A stretch of DNA of 64,000 nucleotides from Streptomyces lydicus (GTDB lineage: Bacteria; Actinomycetota; Actinomycetes; Streptomycetales; Streptomycetaceae): positions 40,320-104,319 of the forward strand of contig NZ_JNZA01000026.1 in NCBI RefSeq assembly GCF_000717345.1, written 5' to 3'. This document shows, in pieces, positions 24,388 through 32,685 of this stretch (the stretch's first letter is position 1; each line of letters begins with the position of its first letter). Made by a program: the position numbers and the translations under genes. The notes beneath the pieces were generated by a model. The model had not been told where the DNA came from. It saw only the letters and a list, made by a program, of their open reading frames with translations, and made no database searches.

Positions 24388-26091
24388 TCAGATACCGGCC
24401 GCCGCAGCCACGTCCGCCTTGATCGCGGCCAGCGCCGTGGTCGCCTTCTCCCGGGCCTCCGGCAGCGCCTGCGCCGTCGCCACCGGGACCACGACCTCCA
24501 GATAGCACTTCAACTTCGGTTCGGTGCCACTGGGACGCACCACGACCCGCGCGGACTCGATGCCCGCGTCCGGGGAACCGGCGAGGTAGTACCGCAGGCC
24601 GTCGGTCGGCGGCAGCGCCTCGGTGCCCTTGGTCAGGTCGTCGGCACGGGTCACGGGCAGCCCGGCCAGCGAAGTCGGCGGCTGCTCGCGCAGCCGGCGC
24701 ATCGCCGTGGCGATCAGCGACAGGTCCTCCACCCGGACCGACAGCTGGTCGGTGGCGTGCAGCCCGAACTCCACCGCGAGGTCGTCCAGCAGATCGCTGA
24801 GCGAACGCCCGTCCCGCTTGAGCTCCGCGGCCAGCTCCGTCACCAGCAGGGCCGCGGTGATGCCGTCCTTGTCGCGTACGCCCTCCGGGTCGACGCAGTA
24901 GCCCAGCGCCTCCTCGTACGCGTACCGCAGGCCGTCCACCCGGGCCAGCCACTTGAAGCCGGTCAGCGTCTCCTCGTAGGGGAGCGACGCGGCGGCCGCG
25001 ATACGGGACATCAACTGCGAGGAGACGATCGTCGTGGCGAAGGTTCCGGACGCCCCCTTGCTGACCAGGTGGGCGGCGAGCAGCGCGCCGACCTCGTCGC
25101 CGCGCAGCATCCGCCAGCCGTCCGGCGTACCGGGGGCCGGGACGGCGACCGCGCAACGGTCCGCGTCGGGGTCGTTGGCGACGACGATGTCCACGACCGG
25201 CCCGCCCGCCGCGGCCCGCGCCCGGGCCGTCGCGAACGCGAGGTCCATCGCGCCCGGCTCCTCCGGATTGGGGAACGCGACCGTCGGGAAGTCCGGATCC
25301 GGCTCGGCCTGCTCCTGGACGACCGTGGGGGCCGGGAAGCCCGCCCGGTCGAACGCGGCGAGCAGGACGTCACGGCCGACGCCGTGCATCGGCGTGTAGA
25401 CGACGCCGATGTCACGGGGCGAGCCGGGCGTCAGCACGGCGTCGGTGCGCGCCAGATAGGCGGCCGTCACCGCGTCGTCCAGGATCTCCCAGCCGGACTC
25501 GGGGCGCGGTACGTCCGCCAGCGAGCGCACCGCGGCGATCTCGGCGGCGATCTCACCGTCCGCCGGCGGCACGATCTGCGAGCCGTCGCCCAGATAGACC
25601 TTGTAGCCGTTGTCGCGCGGCGGGTTGTGGCTGGCGGTGACCTCGACGCCGGCCACCGCGCCCAGGTGCCGGATGGCGAACGCCAGCACGGGGGTGGGCA
25701 GCGGGCGCGGCAGCAGCGCGGCGCGCAGGCCCGCGCCGACCATCACGGCCGCCGTGTCCCGCGCGAAGTCGGCACTCTTGTGGCGCGCGTCGTACCCGAT
25801 GACGACCAGCCCGGAGCCCTCGCCCTTCGCCTTCAGGTACGCGGCGAGGCCGGCCGCGGCCCGGATGACCACCGCACGGTTCATCCGCATCGGGCCCGCG
25901 CCCAGCTCCCCGCGCAGCCCGGCGGTGCCGAACTGCAGGGTGCCGGCGAACCGGGCGGCCAGCTCGGCGGTGATGTCGGCGCCGCCGGCGCCGTCGATGA
26001 GCTTGGACAGCTCCTCCCGGGTCTCCGGGTCGGGGTCCTCGGCCAGCCATGCCTGGGCCCGGTTGATCAGCTCCGCGGGATCGGTAGCCAC
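24388..26091 (-). CDS. Phospho-sugar mutase, PGM2/phosphopentomutase-like
   Basis: The 567-residue alpha-D-phosphohexomutase-superfamily enzyme has FGTAGLRGELGAGPMRMN at the N-terminus, the phosphoserine loop TASHNPPRDNGYKVY, the Mg2+ loop NDPDADRCAV, the sugar loop GDEVGALL and the phosphate-binding RPSGTEPKLK. The GTAGLR...RMN block resembles eukaryotic PGM2-type phosphopentomutase and the mycobacterial PmmB type. Interconversion of (deoxy)ribose 1- and 5-phosphate is therefore plausible and would link the phosphorylases to deoC. It is often annotated as phosphomannomutase. GTG 26091 has GGAG at 6-7 nt. Confidence 0.9.
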   Translation of the reverse strand: MATDPAELINRAQAWLAEDPDPETREELSKLIDGAGGADITAELAARFAGTLQFGTAGLRGELGAGPMRMNRAVVIRAAAGLAAYLKAKGEGSGLVVIGYDARHKSADFARDTAAVMVGAGLRAALLPRPLPTPVLAFAIRHLGAVAGVEVTASHNPPRDNGYKVYLGDGSQIVPPADGEIAAEIAAVRSLADVPRPESGWEILDDAVTAAYLARTDAVLTPGSPRDIGVVYTPMHGVGRDVLLAAFDRAGFPAPTVVQEQAEPDPDFPTVAFPNPEEPGAMDLAFATARARAAAGGPVVDIVVANDPDADRCAVAVPAPGTPDGWRMLRGDEVGALLAAHLVSKGASGTFATTIVSSQLMSRIAAAASLPYEETLTGFKWLARVDGLRYAYEEALGYCVDPEGVRDKDGITAALLVTELAAELKRDGRSLSDLLDDLAVEFGLHATDQLSVRVEDLSLIATAMRRLREQPPTSLAGLPVTRADDLTKGTEALPPTDGLRYYLAGSPDAGIESARVVVRPSGTEPKLKCYLEVVVPVATAQALPEAREKATTALAAIKADVAAAAGI

Positions 26092-26780
26092 GTGATGCTC
26101 CTGCCTGTGGGTGCGTGATGAGGTGACGTACGGGGTGGGCCTGAGGGCTGCCGGACGCCCGCCGCCCAGCACGGGGTGCGCCCGGGACTGCGGGGCGTGC
26201 GCCGCGCCGCGCACGCCCGGCTCGTACCCCTTACCCCGCGCGCGGGACGAACGACGCCAACCAGCCACCCGCCCGGCCCTGCGCCCGCCCGGCCTTGACC
26301 ACACCCCCACCCCGTCACAGAATGTAACCGATCTCGGAACTAAACTACGTTCCGTAATCGTTGCCGTAGTGAAAGGGAGGAGGCGGCGGCACCCCAAGGC
26401 CCCGGTCGCCGAAGGGCGACGGCGAAGGGCTAGGCCGAAGGGTGACGCCGAAGGACGACGAACCGCAGGTGCCCAGCCGGAGCCGGCCAACAGCCGGAGG
26501 AGCCGACCGACAGCCGGACCGACCAACAACCGGAGCCGACCGGCAGCCGGAACCGACCAGCGGTCGGAACCGCGGACCAGCAGCGCCGGGCGTTCCCAGG
26601 CGCCAGGTGGGCGGCCTCATGGCCGACAGGTGGGCCGCCCACCAGCCGACGGGCTGTGGGCCAGGCGCCCGCCCGCAGCGTCGCGGCGTGGTGTCGACCG
26701 CGGCGTCGCGTCGGCCGGCGGCGTCGCGTCGGCTGGCCGGGCTGGGCGGTCGCCCGCTGCCGGCCCGGCCGACAAGCCGG
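26092..26780. other. 689-nt gap with degenerate repeats, no supported gene
   Basis: The first part (26280-26380) is relatively AT-rich and could hold a promoter. From about 26470 to 26590 there are imperfect units built on AGCCGGA/CCGACC, and at 26695-26745 two copies of GGCGTCGCGTCGGC. GGTGGGCGGCC (26606-26616) and its complement (26633-26643) can form a hairpin. Open frames here are arginine/proline low-complexity and have no Shine-Dalgarno or codon bias, so I do not call a gene. Confidence 0.6.
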
Positions 26781-27602
26781 CTAGATCTTGTTGAGGACCT
26801 GGCCGAGGAGGGCGCCCATCCGGGTCGCGGAGTCGCGGCCGGCCTGGAGGACCTCTTCGTGGTTCAGCGGCTCGCCCGTCATGCCGGCGGCAAGGTTCGT
26901 CACCAGCGACAGGCCCAGCACCTCGGCGCCGGCCTCGCGCGCCGCGATGGCCTCAAGGACGGTGGACATGCCGACCAGGTCGGCGCCCAGCGTGCGGATC
27001 ATGCGGATCTCGGCCGGGGTCTCGTAGTGCGGGCCGGGGAACTGCGCGTAGACGCCCTCCTCCAGGCTCGGGTCGACCTCCTTGCACAGCGCGCGCAGCC
27101 GCGGCGAGTACAGGTCGGTCAGGTCGACGAAGTTCGCGCCGACGATGGGGGAGGTGGCGGTGAGGTTGAGGTGGTCGCTGATCAGGACCGGCTGGCCGGG
27201 GCGCATGCCCTCGCGCAGTCCGCCGCACCCGTTGGTGAGCACGATGGTCTTGCAGCCGGCCGCGGCGGCGGTACGGACGCCGTGGGCGACGGCGGCGACG
27301 CCCCGGCCCTCGTAGTAGTGGGTCCGGCCCAGGAAGACCAGCGCCCGCTTGTCGCCGATCTGGTAGGAGCGGATCTTGCCGCCGTGTCCGGCGACCGCCG
27401 GGGCGGGGAAGCCGGGCAGGTCGGTGACGGGGAACTCGTGCTCGGGCGCGCCCAGGGCCTCGGCCGCCGGCGCCCAGCCGGAGCCCATCACCAGGGCTAC
27501 GTCGTGGGTCTCGGCGCCGGTCAGCTCGCGCAGGCGGGCGGCGGCGTCGGCGGCGGCGCTCTGCGGGTCGCGCGCGATGTCCGGGGTAACAGATGCGTTC
27601 AC
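26781..27602 (-). CDS. Purine nucleoside phosphorylase (trimeric class)
   Basis: It splits (deoxy)inosine and (deoxy)guanosine with phosphate into base and (deoxy)ribose 1-phosphate. The 273-residue protein has [11 protein letters not shown] (phosphate loop), [16 protein letters not shown] (base site), [13 protein letters not shown] and [14 protein letters not shown], as in the trimeric PNP family to which mammalian PNP and mycobacterial DeoD belong. Start GTG 27602 lies 24 nt downstream of operator site 6. Inosine from the add reaction is the obvious substrate. Confidence 0.93.
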   Translation of the reverse strand: MNASVTPDIARDPQSAAADAAARLRELTGAETHDVALVMGSGWAPAAEALGAPEHEFPVTDLPGFPAPAVAGHGGKIRSYQIGDKRALVFLGRTHYYEGRGVAAVAHGVRTAAAAGCKTIVLTNGCGGLREGMRPGQPVLISDHLNLTATSPIVGANFVDLTDLYSPRLRALCKEVDPSLEEGVYAQFPGPHYETPAEIRMIRTLGADLVGMSTVLEAIAAREAGAEVLGLSLVTNLAAGMTGEPLNHEEVLQAGRDSATRMGALLGQVLNKI

Positions 27603-27626
27603 GCGGACGAGGGTAGCCGGTAATCC

Positions 27627-27640
27627 CCTACGCGCGTAGA
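27627..27640. promoter_or_regulatory. Nucleoside-regulon operator, site 6, upstream of the purine nucleoside phosphorylase
   Basis: CCTACGCGCGTAGA (plus strand) has the perfect 12-bp core CTACGCGCGTAG. On the minus strand it directly follows GCGACA, a weak -35 candidate, repeating the -35/operator order seen at deoC and add. No convincing -10 box is visible. Confidence 0.75.
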
Positions 27641-28189
27641 TGTCGCTGCTCACGGTCCTGGAATCGTTGTCTTGTGGCTTCCGCCAAATGGACTTCAGGA
27701 TGCAGTTCGAGAGGGATTTCAGAGAGGGGCTTCGAGACAGGCTTGAGCAGGACTTCGAGGGGGAGGGGCTTCGGGCCTTGGGGGATGGGCTTCGGCCGCG
27801 TCGTGCGGCCCATGGGCGGCTTGGCGGCCCGGGAGGCCCTCGGCCCCGCATGCTCGTACGGCTGCCCGCACGATGCGGAAGGGTTCGGGCTCGCGCCCCG
27901 GCGTGACACCGTCCTCGCGCGCCCAGGTGAGTCCGGACACACCCCTCAGCTTCCGGCTGCGCCCCGGCGTGCTCCCGTACCCCCGTACCCCCGCTCGACA
28001 GCTCGACAGTCGACCGCGCGCCCCGCTCCCGGCTGAGCGGGGGCTCGCGACCCGCGCTCGCCTCAAGGCCGCTACCGTCGCCCCGGCCTCGGCAAGATCG
28101 CCGCTCCGGCCTCAGCAAGACCGGGCCCGGCGCCCGTCAGTCTCGACCGCTGCCCGGCCTCAGCCAAGGCCGCTACCGCCGCCCCCGCC
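27641..28189. repeat. 549-nt gap with two degenerate repeat families, no supported gene
   Basis: From 27690 to 27810 the plus strand has repeated TTCGAGAGGG / GGGGCTTCGRG-type units of roughly 15-17 nt. From 28063 to 28200 GCCTCRGCAAGRYCG recurs, and AAGGCCGCTACCG occurs at about 28066 and 28164. The second family overlaps the last codons of the next minus-strand gene. Open frames through the first part (for example 27640-27906 plus, 27628-27942 minus) look like by-products of the repeats. Confidence 0.65.
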
Positions 28190-28627
28190 TCAGCAAGGTC
28201 GTTTGCGGAGTTCCATGACGTAGTCGTGGGGGGCGCCGGCCGATTCGGCGGCGTCGGCGATTTCGCCCAGGTAGCGGGCGGAGGGGAGGCCGCCCTCGTA
28301 GCCGTTGAGGACGTAGATCCAGGCGGTCTCGTCGCCTTCGAGGGTGTGGACCCGTACCCGCATCCGGCGGTAGATGTCCATGCCGACGCCCTCCCAGCGG
28401 TCCATGGACTCCTCGTCCATGGGGGCGATGTCGTACAGCGCGACGAAGAGCTGGGAGTCCGGGTCCTCGACGACCGTCGCCAGTGCGCCCTCCCAGCCCA
28501 TCTGCTCGCCGCCGAAGGTGAGCCGCCAGCCGTTGAGCCAGCCGGTGCCGCGCAGCGGCGAGTGCGGTGCGCGGCGGGACATCAGCCGCGCGTCGAGGTT
28601 GCCGGCGTACGCGGCGTAGAGCGACAT
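28190..28627 (-). CDS. Gamma-glutamylcyclotransferase-like protein
   Basis: The 145-residue protein has the family start MSLYAAYAGNLDARLM (YGSNL-like motif, here YAGNL), RGTGWLNGWRLTFGG, and a central acidic residue in MDEESMDRWEG that corresponds to the catalytic Glu region. The fold acts on gamma-glutamyl dipeptides or is used as AIG2-like. Substrate unknown. ATG 28627 begins the domain. The C-terminus is affected by the downstream repeat family. Confidence 0.82.
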   Translation of the reverse strand: MSLYAAYAGNLDARLMSRRAPHSPLRGTGWLNGWRLTFGGEQMGWEGALATVVEDPDSQLFVALYDIAPMDEESMDRWEGVGMDIYRRMRVRVHTLEGDETAWIYVLNGYEGGLPSARYLGEIADAAESAGAPHDYVMELRKRPC

Positions 28628-28841
28628 GGTTCCGAGGGTACGGGAGGTTGCCCGTCGGGCTCGTGGTACCGGAGGTTCGCACGACGGGGCAGAGCGGAGC
28701 GTGCCCCGGGCGGCGCAAGGCATCCCGCCCCGGCCCCACGCCGTCTCCGCACCGCCCCCGCACTGTTTCTGTGCCGCCCCCGCCCGCCCCGTGCCGCGGT
28801 CCGCGCCCCCGGGCGAGAGGCACGTACGGGCGTGCGGGACA

Positions 28842-30287
28842 ATGGAGTACGTGACTCGGATCGTGATCATCGGTGGCGGACCCGGCGGATACGAAGCGGC
28901 CCTGGTGGCGGCCTCTCTCGGCGCGGAGGTGACCGTCGTCGACTGCGACGGTCTGGGCGGGGCGTCGGTGCTCACCGACTGCGTCCCGTCGAAGACCCTC
29001 ATCGCCACGGCCGAGGTGATGACCACCTTCGATTCGTCGTACGAAGAGCTCGGCATCATCGTCGAGGACGACACCCCCTACAAGGACCGGCCCGCCCGCG
29101 TGGTGGGGGTGGACCTGGGCAAGGTCAACCGGCGGGTCAAGCGCCTCGCGCTCGCCCAGTCGCATGACATCACCGCTTCCGTGACCCGTGCCGGCGGCCG
29201 GGTGATGCGCGGGCGCGGGCGGCTGGAGCCGGGGCAGGCGCCGGACGGGTCGCGCAAGGTGACGGTGGTCGCGGCGGACGGCTCGACGGAGGGCCTGATC
29301 GCGGACGCGGTGCTGATCGCCACCGGCGCGCACCCCCGCGAGATCCCCGACGCCCTTCCCGACGGCGAGCGGATCCTGAACTGGACGCAGGTCTACGACC
29401 TCGACGAGCTGCCCGAGGAGCTCATCGTGGTCGGCTCCGGCGTCACCGGTGCCGAGTTCGCCGGTGCCTATCAGGCGCTCGGCTCACGCGTCACGCTGGT
29501 CTCCTCCCGGGACCGGGTGCTGCCGGGTGAGGACCCGGATGCCGCCGCCGTGCTGGAGGACGTCTTCCGGCGCCGCGGCATGAACGTCATGGCGCGCTCG
29601 CGGGCCCAGTCGGCCAAGCGGGTCGGTGACCGGGTGGAGGTGACGCTGGCCGACGGGGGGACGATCTCCGGTACGCACTGTCTGATGGCGGTCGGCTCGA
29701 TCCCGAACACCGAGGGCATCGGCCTGGAGGGTGCCGGGGTCAAGCTGAAGGACTCCGGTCACATCTGGGCGGACAAGGTCTCGCGCACCTCCGCCCCGGG
29801 CGTGTACGCGGCCGGTGACTGCACCGGCGTCTTCGCACTGGCGTCCGTCGCCGCGATGCAGGGCCGGATCGCGATGTACCACTTCCTCGGTGACGCGGTC
29901 ACCCCGCTCAACCTCAAGACGGTCTCCGCGAACGTCTTCACCGACCCGGAGATCGCCACCGTCGGTTACTCCCAGGCCGACGTCGACGGCGGCAAGATCG
30001 ACGCCCGGGTGGTGAAGCTTCCGCTGTTGCGCAACCCGCGCGCCAAGATGCAGGGCATCCGCGACGGTTTCGTGAAGCTGTTCTGCCGGCCCGGTACGGG
30101 CATCGTCGTCGGTGGTGTGGTCGTTTCCCCGCGCGCCAGTGAGCTGATCCATCCCATCTCGCTCGCGGTCGACAACAATCTGACCGTCGAGCAGATCGCC
30201 AGCGCCTTCACGGTTTACCCGTCGCTGTCCGGCTCGCTCGCCGAGGTCGCCCGCCAGCTGCACACGCGCAAGGGCGCCGGCGAGTAG
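28842..30287 (+). CDS. lpdA: LpdA-type FAD flavoprotein disulfide-reductase-family protein (NAD(P)H:quinone reductase-like)
   Basis: The 481-residue protein has the FAD-binding GGGPGGYEAAL, the NAD(P) segment VVGSGVTGAEFA, the second FAD motif VYAAGDCTG and a dimerisation domain. At the redox centre it reads GGASVLTDCVPSK where dihydrolipoamide dehydrogenase has GGTCLNVGCIPSK. One of the two Cys is thus lost and it cannot form the usual disulfide. This matches mycobacterial LpdA (Rv3303c), which acts as a quinone reductase rather than lipoamide dehydrogenase. The C-terminal HxxxxE pair of lipoamide dehydrogenases is also absent. ATG 28842 is used; GTG 28851 is possible. Confidence 0.88.
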   Translation: MEYVTRIVIIGGGPGGYEAALVAASLGAEVTVVDCDGLGGASVLTDCVPSKTLIATAEVMTTFDSSYEELGIIVEDDTPYKDRPARVVGVDLGKVNRRVKRLALAQSHDITASVTRAGGRVMRGRGRLEPGQAPDGSRKVTVVAADGSTEGLIADAVLIATGAHPREIPDALPDGERILNWTQVYDLDELPEELIVVGSGVTGAEFAGAYQALGSRVTLVSSRDRVLPGEDPDAAAVLEDVFRRRGMNVMARSRAQSAKRVGDRVEVTLADGGTISGTHCLMAVGSIPNTEGIGLEGAGVKLKDSGHIWADKVSRTSAPGVYAAGDCTGVFALASVAAMQGRIAMYHFLGDAVTPLNLKTVSANVFTDPEIATVGYSQADVDGGKIDARVVKLPLLRNPRAKMQGIRDGFVKLFCRPGTGIVVGGVVVSPRASELIHPISLAVDNNLTVEQIASAFTVYPSLSGSLAEVARQLHTRKGAGE

Positions 30288-30617
30288 CCGGGAGAACGGG
30301 AAGGCAGCCGCTGCGGCGACCGGGTGACGGGCGTCGCGGCGGCCGGCCGGAGCCGATTGAAAACTTTGTGCCCCCGGTGAGCACTTGGGATGAAACGTCC
30401 CTGCACGGCCCGGTGGGCCGGGGCGCGCCGCGGTCCGGTCGTCGTACCGGGCGGCAGGGGGCTGACCAGGCAGCAAGCGGCCCGGTCCGGCCGGGAGTTC
30501 GACGGACGAACGTCATATGCGTCCCGCATAGCACGTCACGCTGCGCTGCGTGAACAACTTCCGTTAATTGGTGCAACCTGCTGAAAACAGACGGTCGTTG
30601 GCGTTACTGTCAGTTTC
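30288..30617. promoter_or_regulatory. 330-nt gap upstream of the DeoR-family gene
   Basis: The stretch 30355-30400 and the last 80 bases are clearly less GC-rich than the surroundings, as promoters often are here. A TTGAAA at about 30356 and TTACTGT at 30603-30609 are possible elements. No copy of the nucleoside palindrome was found here. No gene is supported. Confidence 0.35.
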
Positions 30618-31601
30618 GTGTTCGCTGCAGAACGTCGCCAATTGATCCTTGAAATGGTGCGCGCCAACGGGGCGGTATCGCTCCGGGAGCTCGCCCGCGT
30701 CGTCCAGACCTCCGAAGTAACCGTACGGCGGGATGTGCGGGCGCTGGAGGCAGAAGGACTGCTCGACCGCCGGCACGGCGGTGCGGTCCTGCCGGGAGGC
30801 TTCACCCGGGAATCCGGGTTCCCGCAGAAATCCCATCTAGCCACCGCGGAGAAGACGGCCATCGCCGATCTCGCGGCGGGCTTCGTCGAAGAGGGCGAGG
30901 CCATCGTCGTCGGCGCGGGTACGACCACCCAGGAGCTGGCCCGCCGGCTCGCCCGCGTCCCCGGTCTGACCGTCGTCACCAACTCCCTTCTGGTCGCCCA
31001 GGCGTTGGCCCATGCCAACCGCGTCGAGGTCGTGATGACCGGCGGCACCCTGCGCGGCTCCAACTACGCGCTGGTCGGCAGCGGTGCCGAGCAGTCCCTC
31101 CAGGGCCTGCGGGTGTCCCGCGCGTTCCTGTCGGGCAGCGGGCTGACCGCCGAGCGCGGGCTGTCCACGTCCAACATGCTCTCCGCCAGCGTCGACCGGG
31201 CGCTCGTCCAGGCGGCGGGGGAGGTGGTGGTGCTCGCCGATCACACCAAGCTCGGGTCCGACACGATGTTCCAGACCGTGCCGACGGACGTGATCACCCG
31301 CCTGGTCACGGACGAGCCGCCGGGGCACGACGACCGGGCCGCGACCGAGCTCCAGGCGCTGGCCGACCAGGGCGTGCAGATCGCCGTCGCGGGCGGCGCG
31401 GGTGCCGGTCACGGGGCGGGCCAGCAGGGGCTGGACAGTGCCGGTGAGCGCAGAGGGCCGCGGCGGGACGTGCCGCTGCCGGGCCAGCGGCGCAGTCACG
31501 CGCCGGGTGGCGGGGGCGGGGCGCCCCAGCTGCGCCCGGCCACGCCGCTGAGTGAGGCGCAGGGCGGCCGGGTCGCCGACCTGGCTCCCCGGCGGCGCTG
31601 A
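30618..31601 (+). CDS. DeoR-family transcriptional regulator, candidate nucleoside-regulon repressor
   Basis: The 327-residue protein has a DeoR helix-turn-helix (AVSLRELARVVQTSEVTVRRD, about 20-40) and a DeoR sugar-phosphate sensor domain (about 75-235) with GAGTTTQELAR, VVTNSLLVAQAL, TGGTLRGSNYALVG and LADHTKLG. Members usually bind phosphorylated sugars; ribose- or deoxyribose-phosphates are likely here. The last 65-70 residues are Gly/Arg/Pro-rich and not part of the fold. GTG 30618 lacks a good Shine-Dalgarno, so the mRNA may be leaderless. It is the only DeoR-type regulator next to the nucleoside genes. Confidence 0.9.
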   Translation: MFAAERRQLILEMVRANGAVSLRELARVVQTSEVTVRRDVRALEAEGLLDRRHGGAVLPGGFTRESGFPQKSHLATAEKTAIADLAAGFVEEGEAIVVGAGTTTQELARRLARVPGLTVVTNSLLVAQALAHANRVEVVMTGGTLRGSNYALVGSGAEQSLQGLRVSRAFLSGSGLTAERGLSTSNMLSASVDRALVQAAGEVVVLADHTKLGSDTMFQTVPTDVITRLVTDEPPGHDDRAATELQALADQGVQIAVAGGAGAGHGAGQQGLDSAGERRGPRRDVPLPGQRRSHAPGGGGGAPQLRPATPLSEAQGGRVADLAPRRR

Positions 31602-31697
31602 GCGCGGCGGGCGGAGGCGGCGCCGGACGGCGCGCGGGGTCCATCCCGCGGTGTGTCCGGTGGTGTCAGCGGCGGGTGGGTGCGGAACGGTTCCGCC

Positions 31698-32336
31698 TCA
31701 CCGGGTGCCCGCCTTCAGCCCGCTCAGGGTGAGCGTCAGCAGCCGGTCGGCGAGCCCCGGATCGTCCGGGGACTCCTCGACGGCCAGCGCGATGCCGTTG
31801 GTCAGCTGCATCAGGTCGGTGATGTTCACGTCGGGGCGTACCGCGCCGGCCTGCTGGGCGCGGGCGAGGAGGGCGCCGCCGGCTTCCCGCATCGGTACGC
31901 TGCACCGCGCCATTCCCGAGGTCTCGTCCGCCGACGCGGTCATCAGTGCGCGGGACAGGCCGCGGTAGGTGCTGGCGTGGGTGATGATCGCGCGGAGCCA
32001 GTCGACGAGGGCGGTGCACGGCTGCGGGGCGTCGGCGAGTTCCTTGGCGTAGCCGAGCAGGGCGTCGACCTCGCCCTGGAAGACCGCGCCCATCAGGGCG
32101 GTGCGGTTGGGGAAGTGCCGGTAGAGGGTGCCGATGCCGACGCCGGCGCGGCGTGCGATGTCCTCCAGTGAGGTGTCCGTGCCGTGTTCGGTGAAGGCCG
32201 TGCGGGCCTCGGTCAGCAGCCGCTCGTAGTTGCGGCGGGCGTCGGCCCGCATCGGGCGGACGTCCTGTTCCCGCGCCGGTGCGGTCGCCTCCGGACCCCG
32301 CGCCGTCTGCCGCCGTCCTGCCGTCTCGGTCGCCAT
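31698..32336 (-). CDS. TetR-family transcriptional regulator
   Basis: The 212-residue protein has a flexible approximately 28-residue N-terminus, then a TetR DNA-binding domain (DTSLEDIARRAGVGIGTLYRHFPNR, about 53-77) and a ligand-binding helical domain. The pattern IGTLYRHFP is diagnostic. It converges with the DeoR gene and is divergent from the esterase gene at 32686, its most likely target. Ligand unknown. Confidence 0.88.
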   Translation of the reverse strand: MATETAGRRQTARGPEATAPAREQDVRPMRADARRNYERLLTEARTAFTEHGTDTSLEDIARRAGVGIGTLYRHFPNRTALMGAVFQGEVDALLGYAKELADAPQPCTALVDWLRAIITHASTYRGLSRALMTASADETSGMARCSVPMREAGGALLARAQQAGAVRPDVNITDLMQLTNGIALAVEESPDDPGLADRLLTLTLSGLKAGTR

Positions 32337-32685
32337 CGCCGTCCTCCCTCGGCCGGGCCGGTTGCGGCCCGGTGGCTCCAGGATGCCATTGCGTGGTGGG
32401 GGCCCGTTCCGGTGCGGAACCCCGGGCTTGCCGGAGGGTGCCTCGGCTTTGTTGCGTACGGTGCTGTCGCCGCGTCCGGTGGACGGCGGGCGGATCCGGT
32501 GTGAAGTCCCGGCGTACCCCCGTGGGCGCGCAGTCGAACACCTGCGGCGGGCCGCAACGCCGCGCCTCCAAGAGGCATCAAACCTGGCGCAAAGAGGTCT
32601 TCCGGGCGCTTCCGGAGACCTGGAAGGACGCCGTGGCGGGCCGCCGGGGGAGCGGTGCGCGGCGCGGGACATCTGGGGAATCGTC
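32337..32685. promoter_or_regulatory. 349-nt divergent region between the tetR and esterase genes
   Basis: No gene is supported. The middle part (32440-32480) around TTTGTTGCGTACGG is less GC-rich and could carry promoters or the TetR operator. I see no clear long dyad. Confidence 0.3.

Noticed and set aside
26111..26794. 227-codon plus frame in the repeat gap upstream of PNP
   Set aside because: Arg/Pro-rich low-complexity product, no Shine-Dalgarno, and made mostly of repeats; it also runs into the PNP stop region.
27628..27942. Minus-strand 104-codon frame (and the plus frame 27640-27906) in the PNP-cyclotransferase gap
   Set aside because: The repeated Pro-Lys-Pro pattern is a by-product of the GGGGCTTCG repeats, and the frame overlaps operator site 6.
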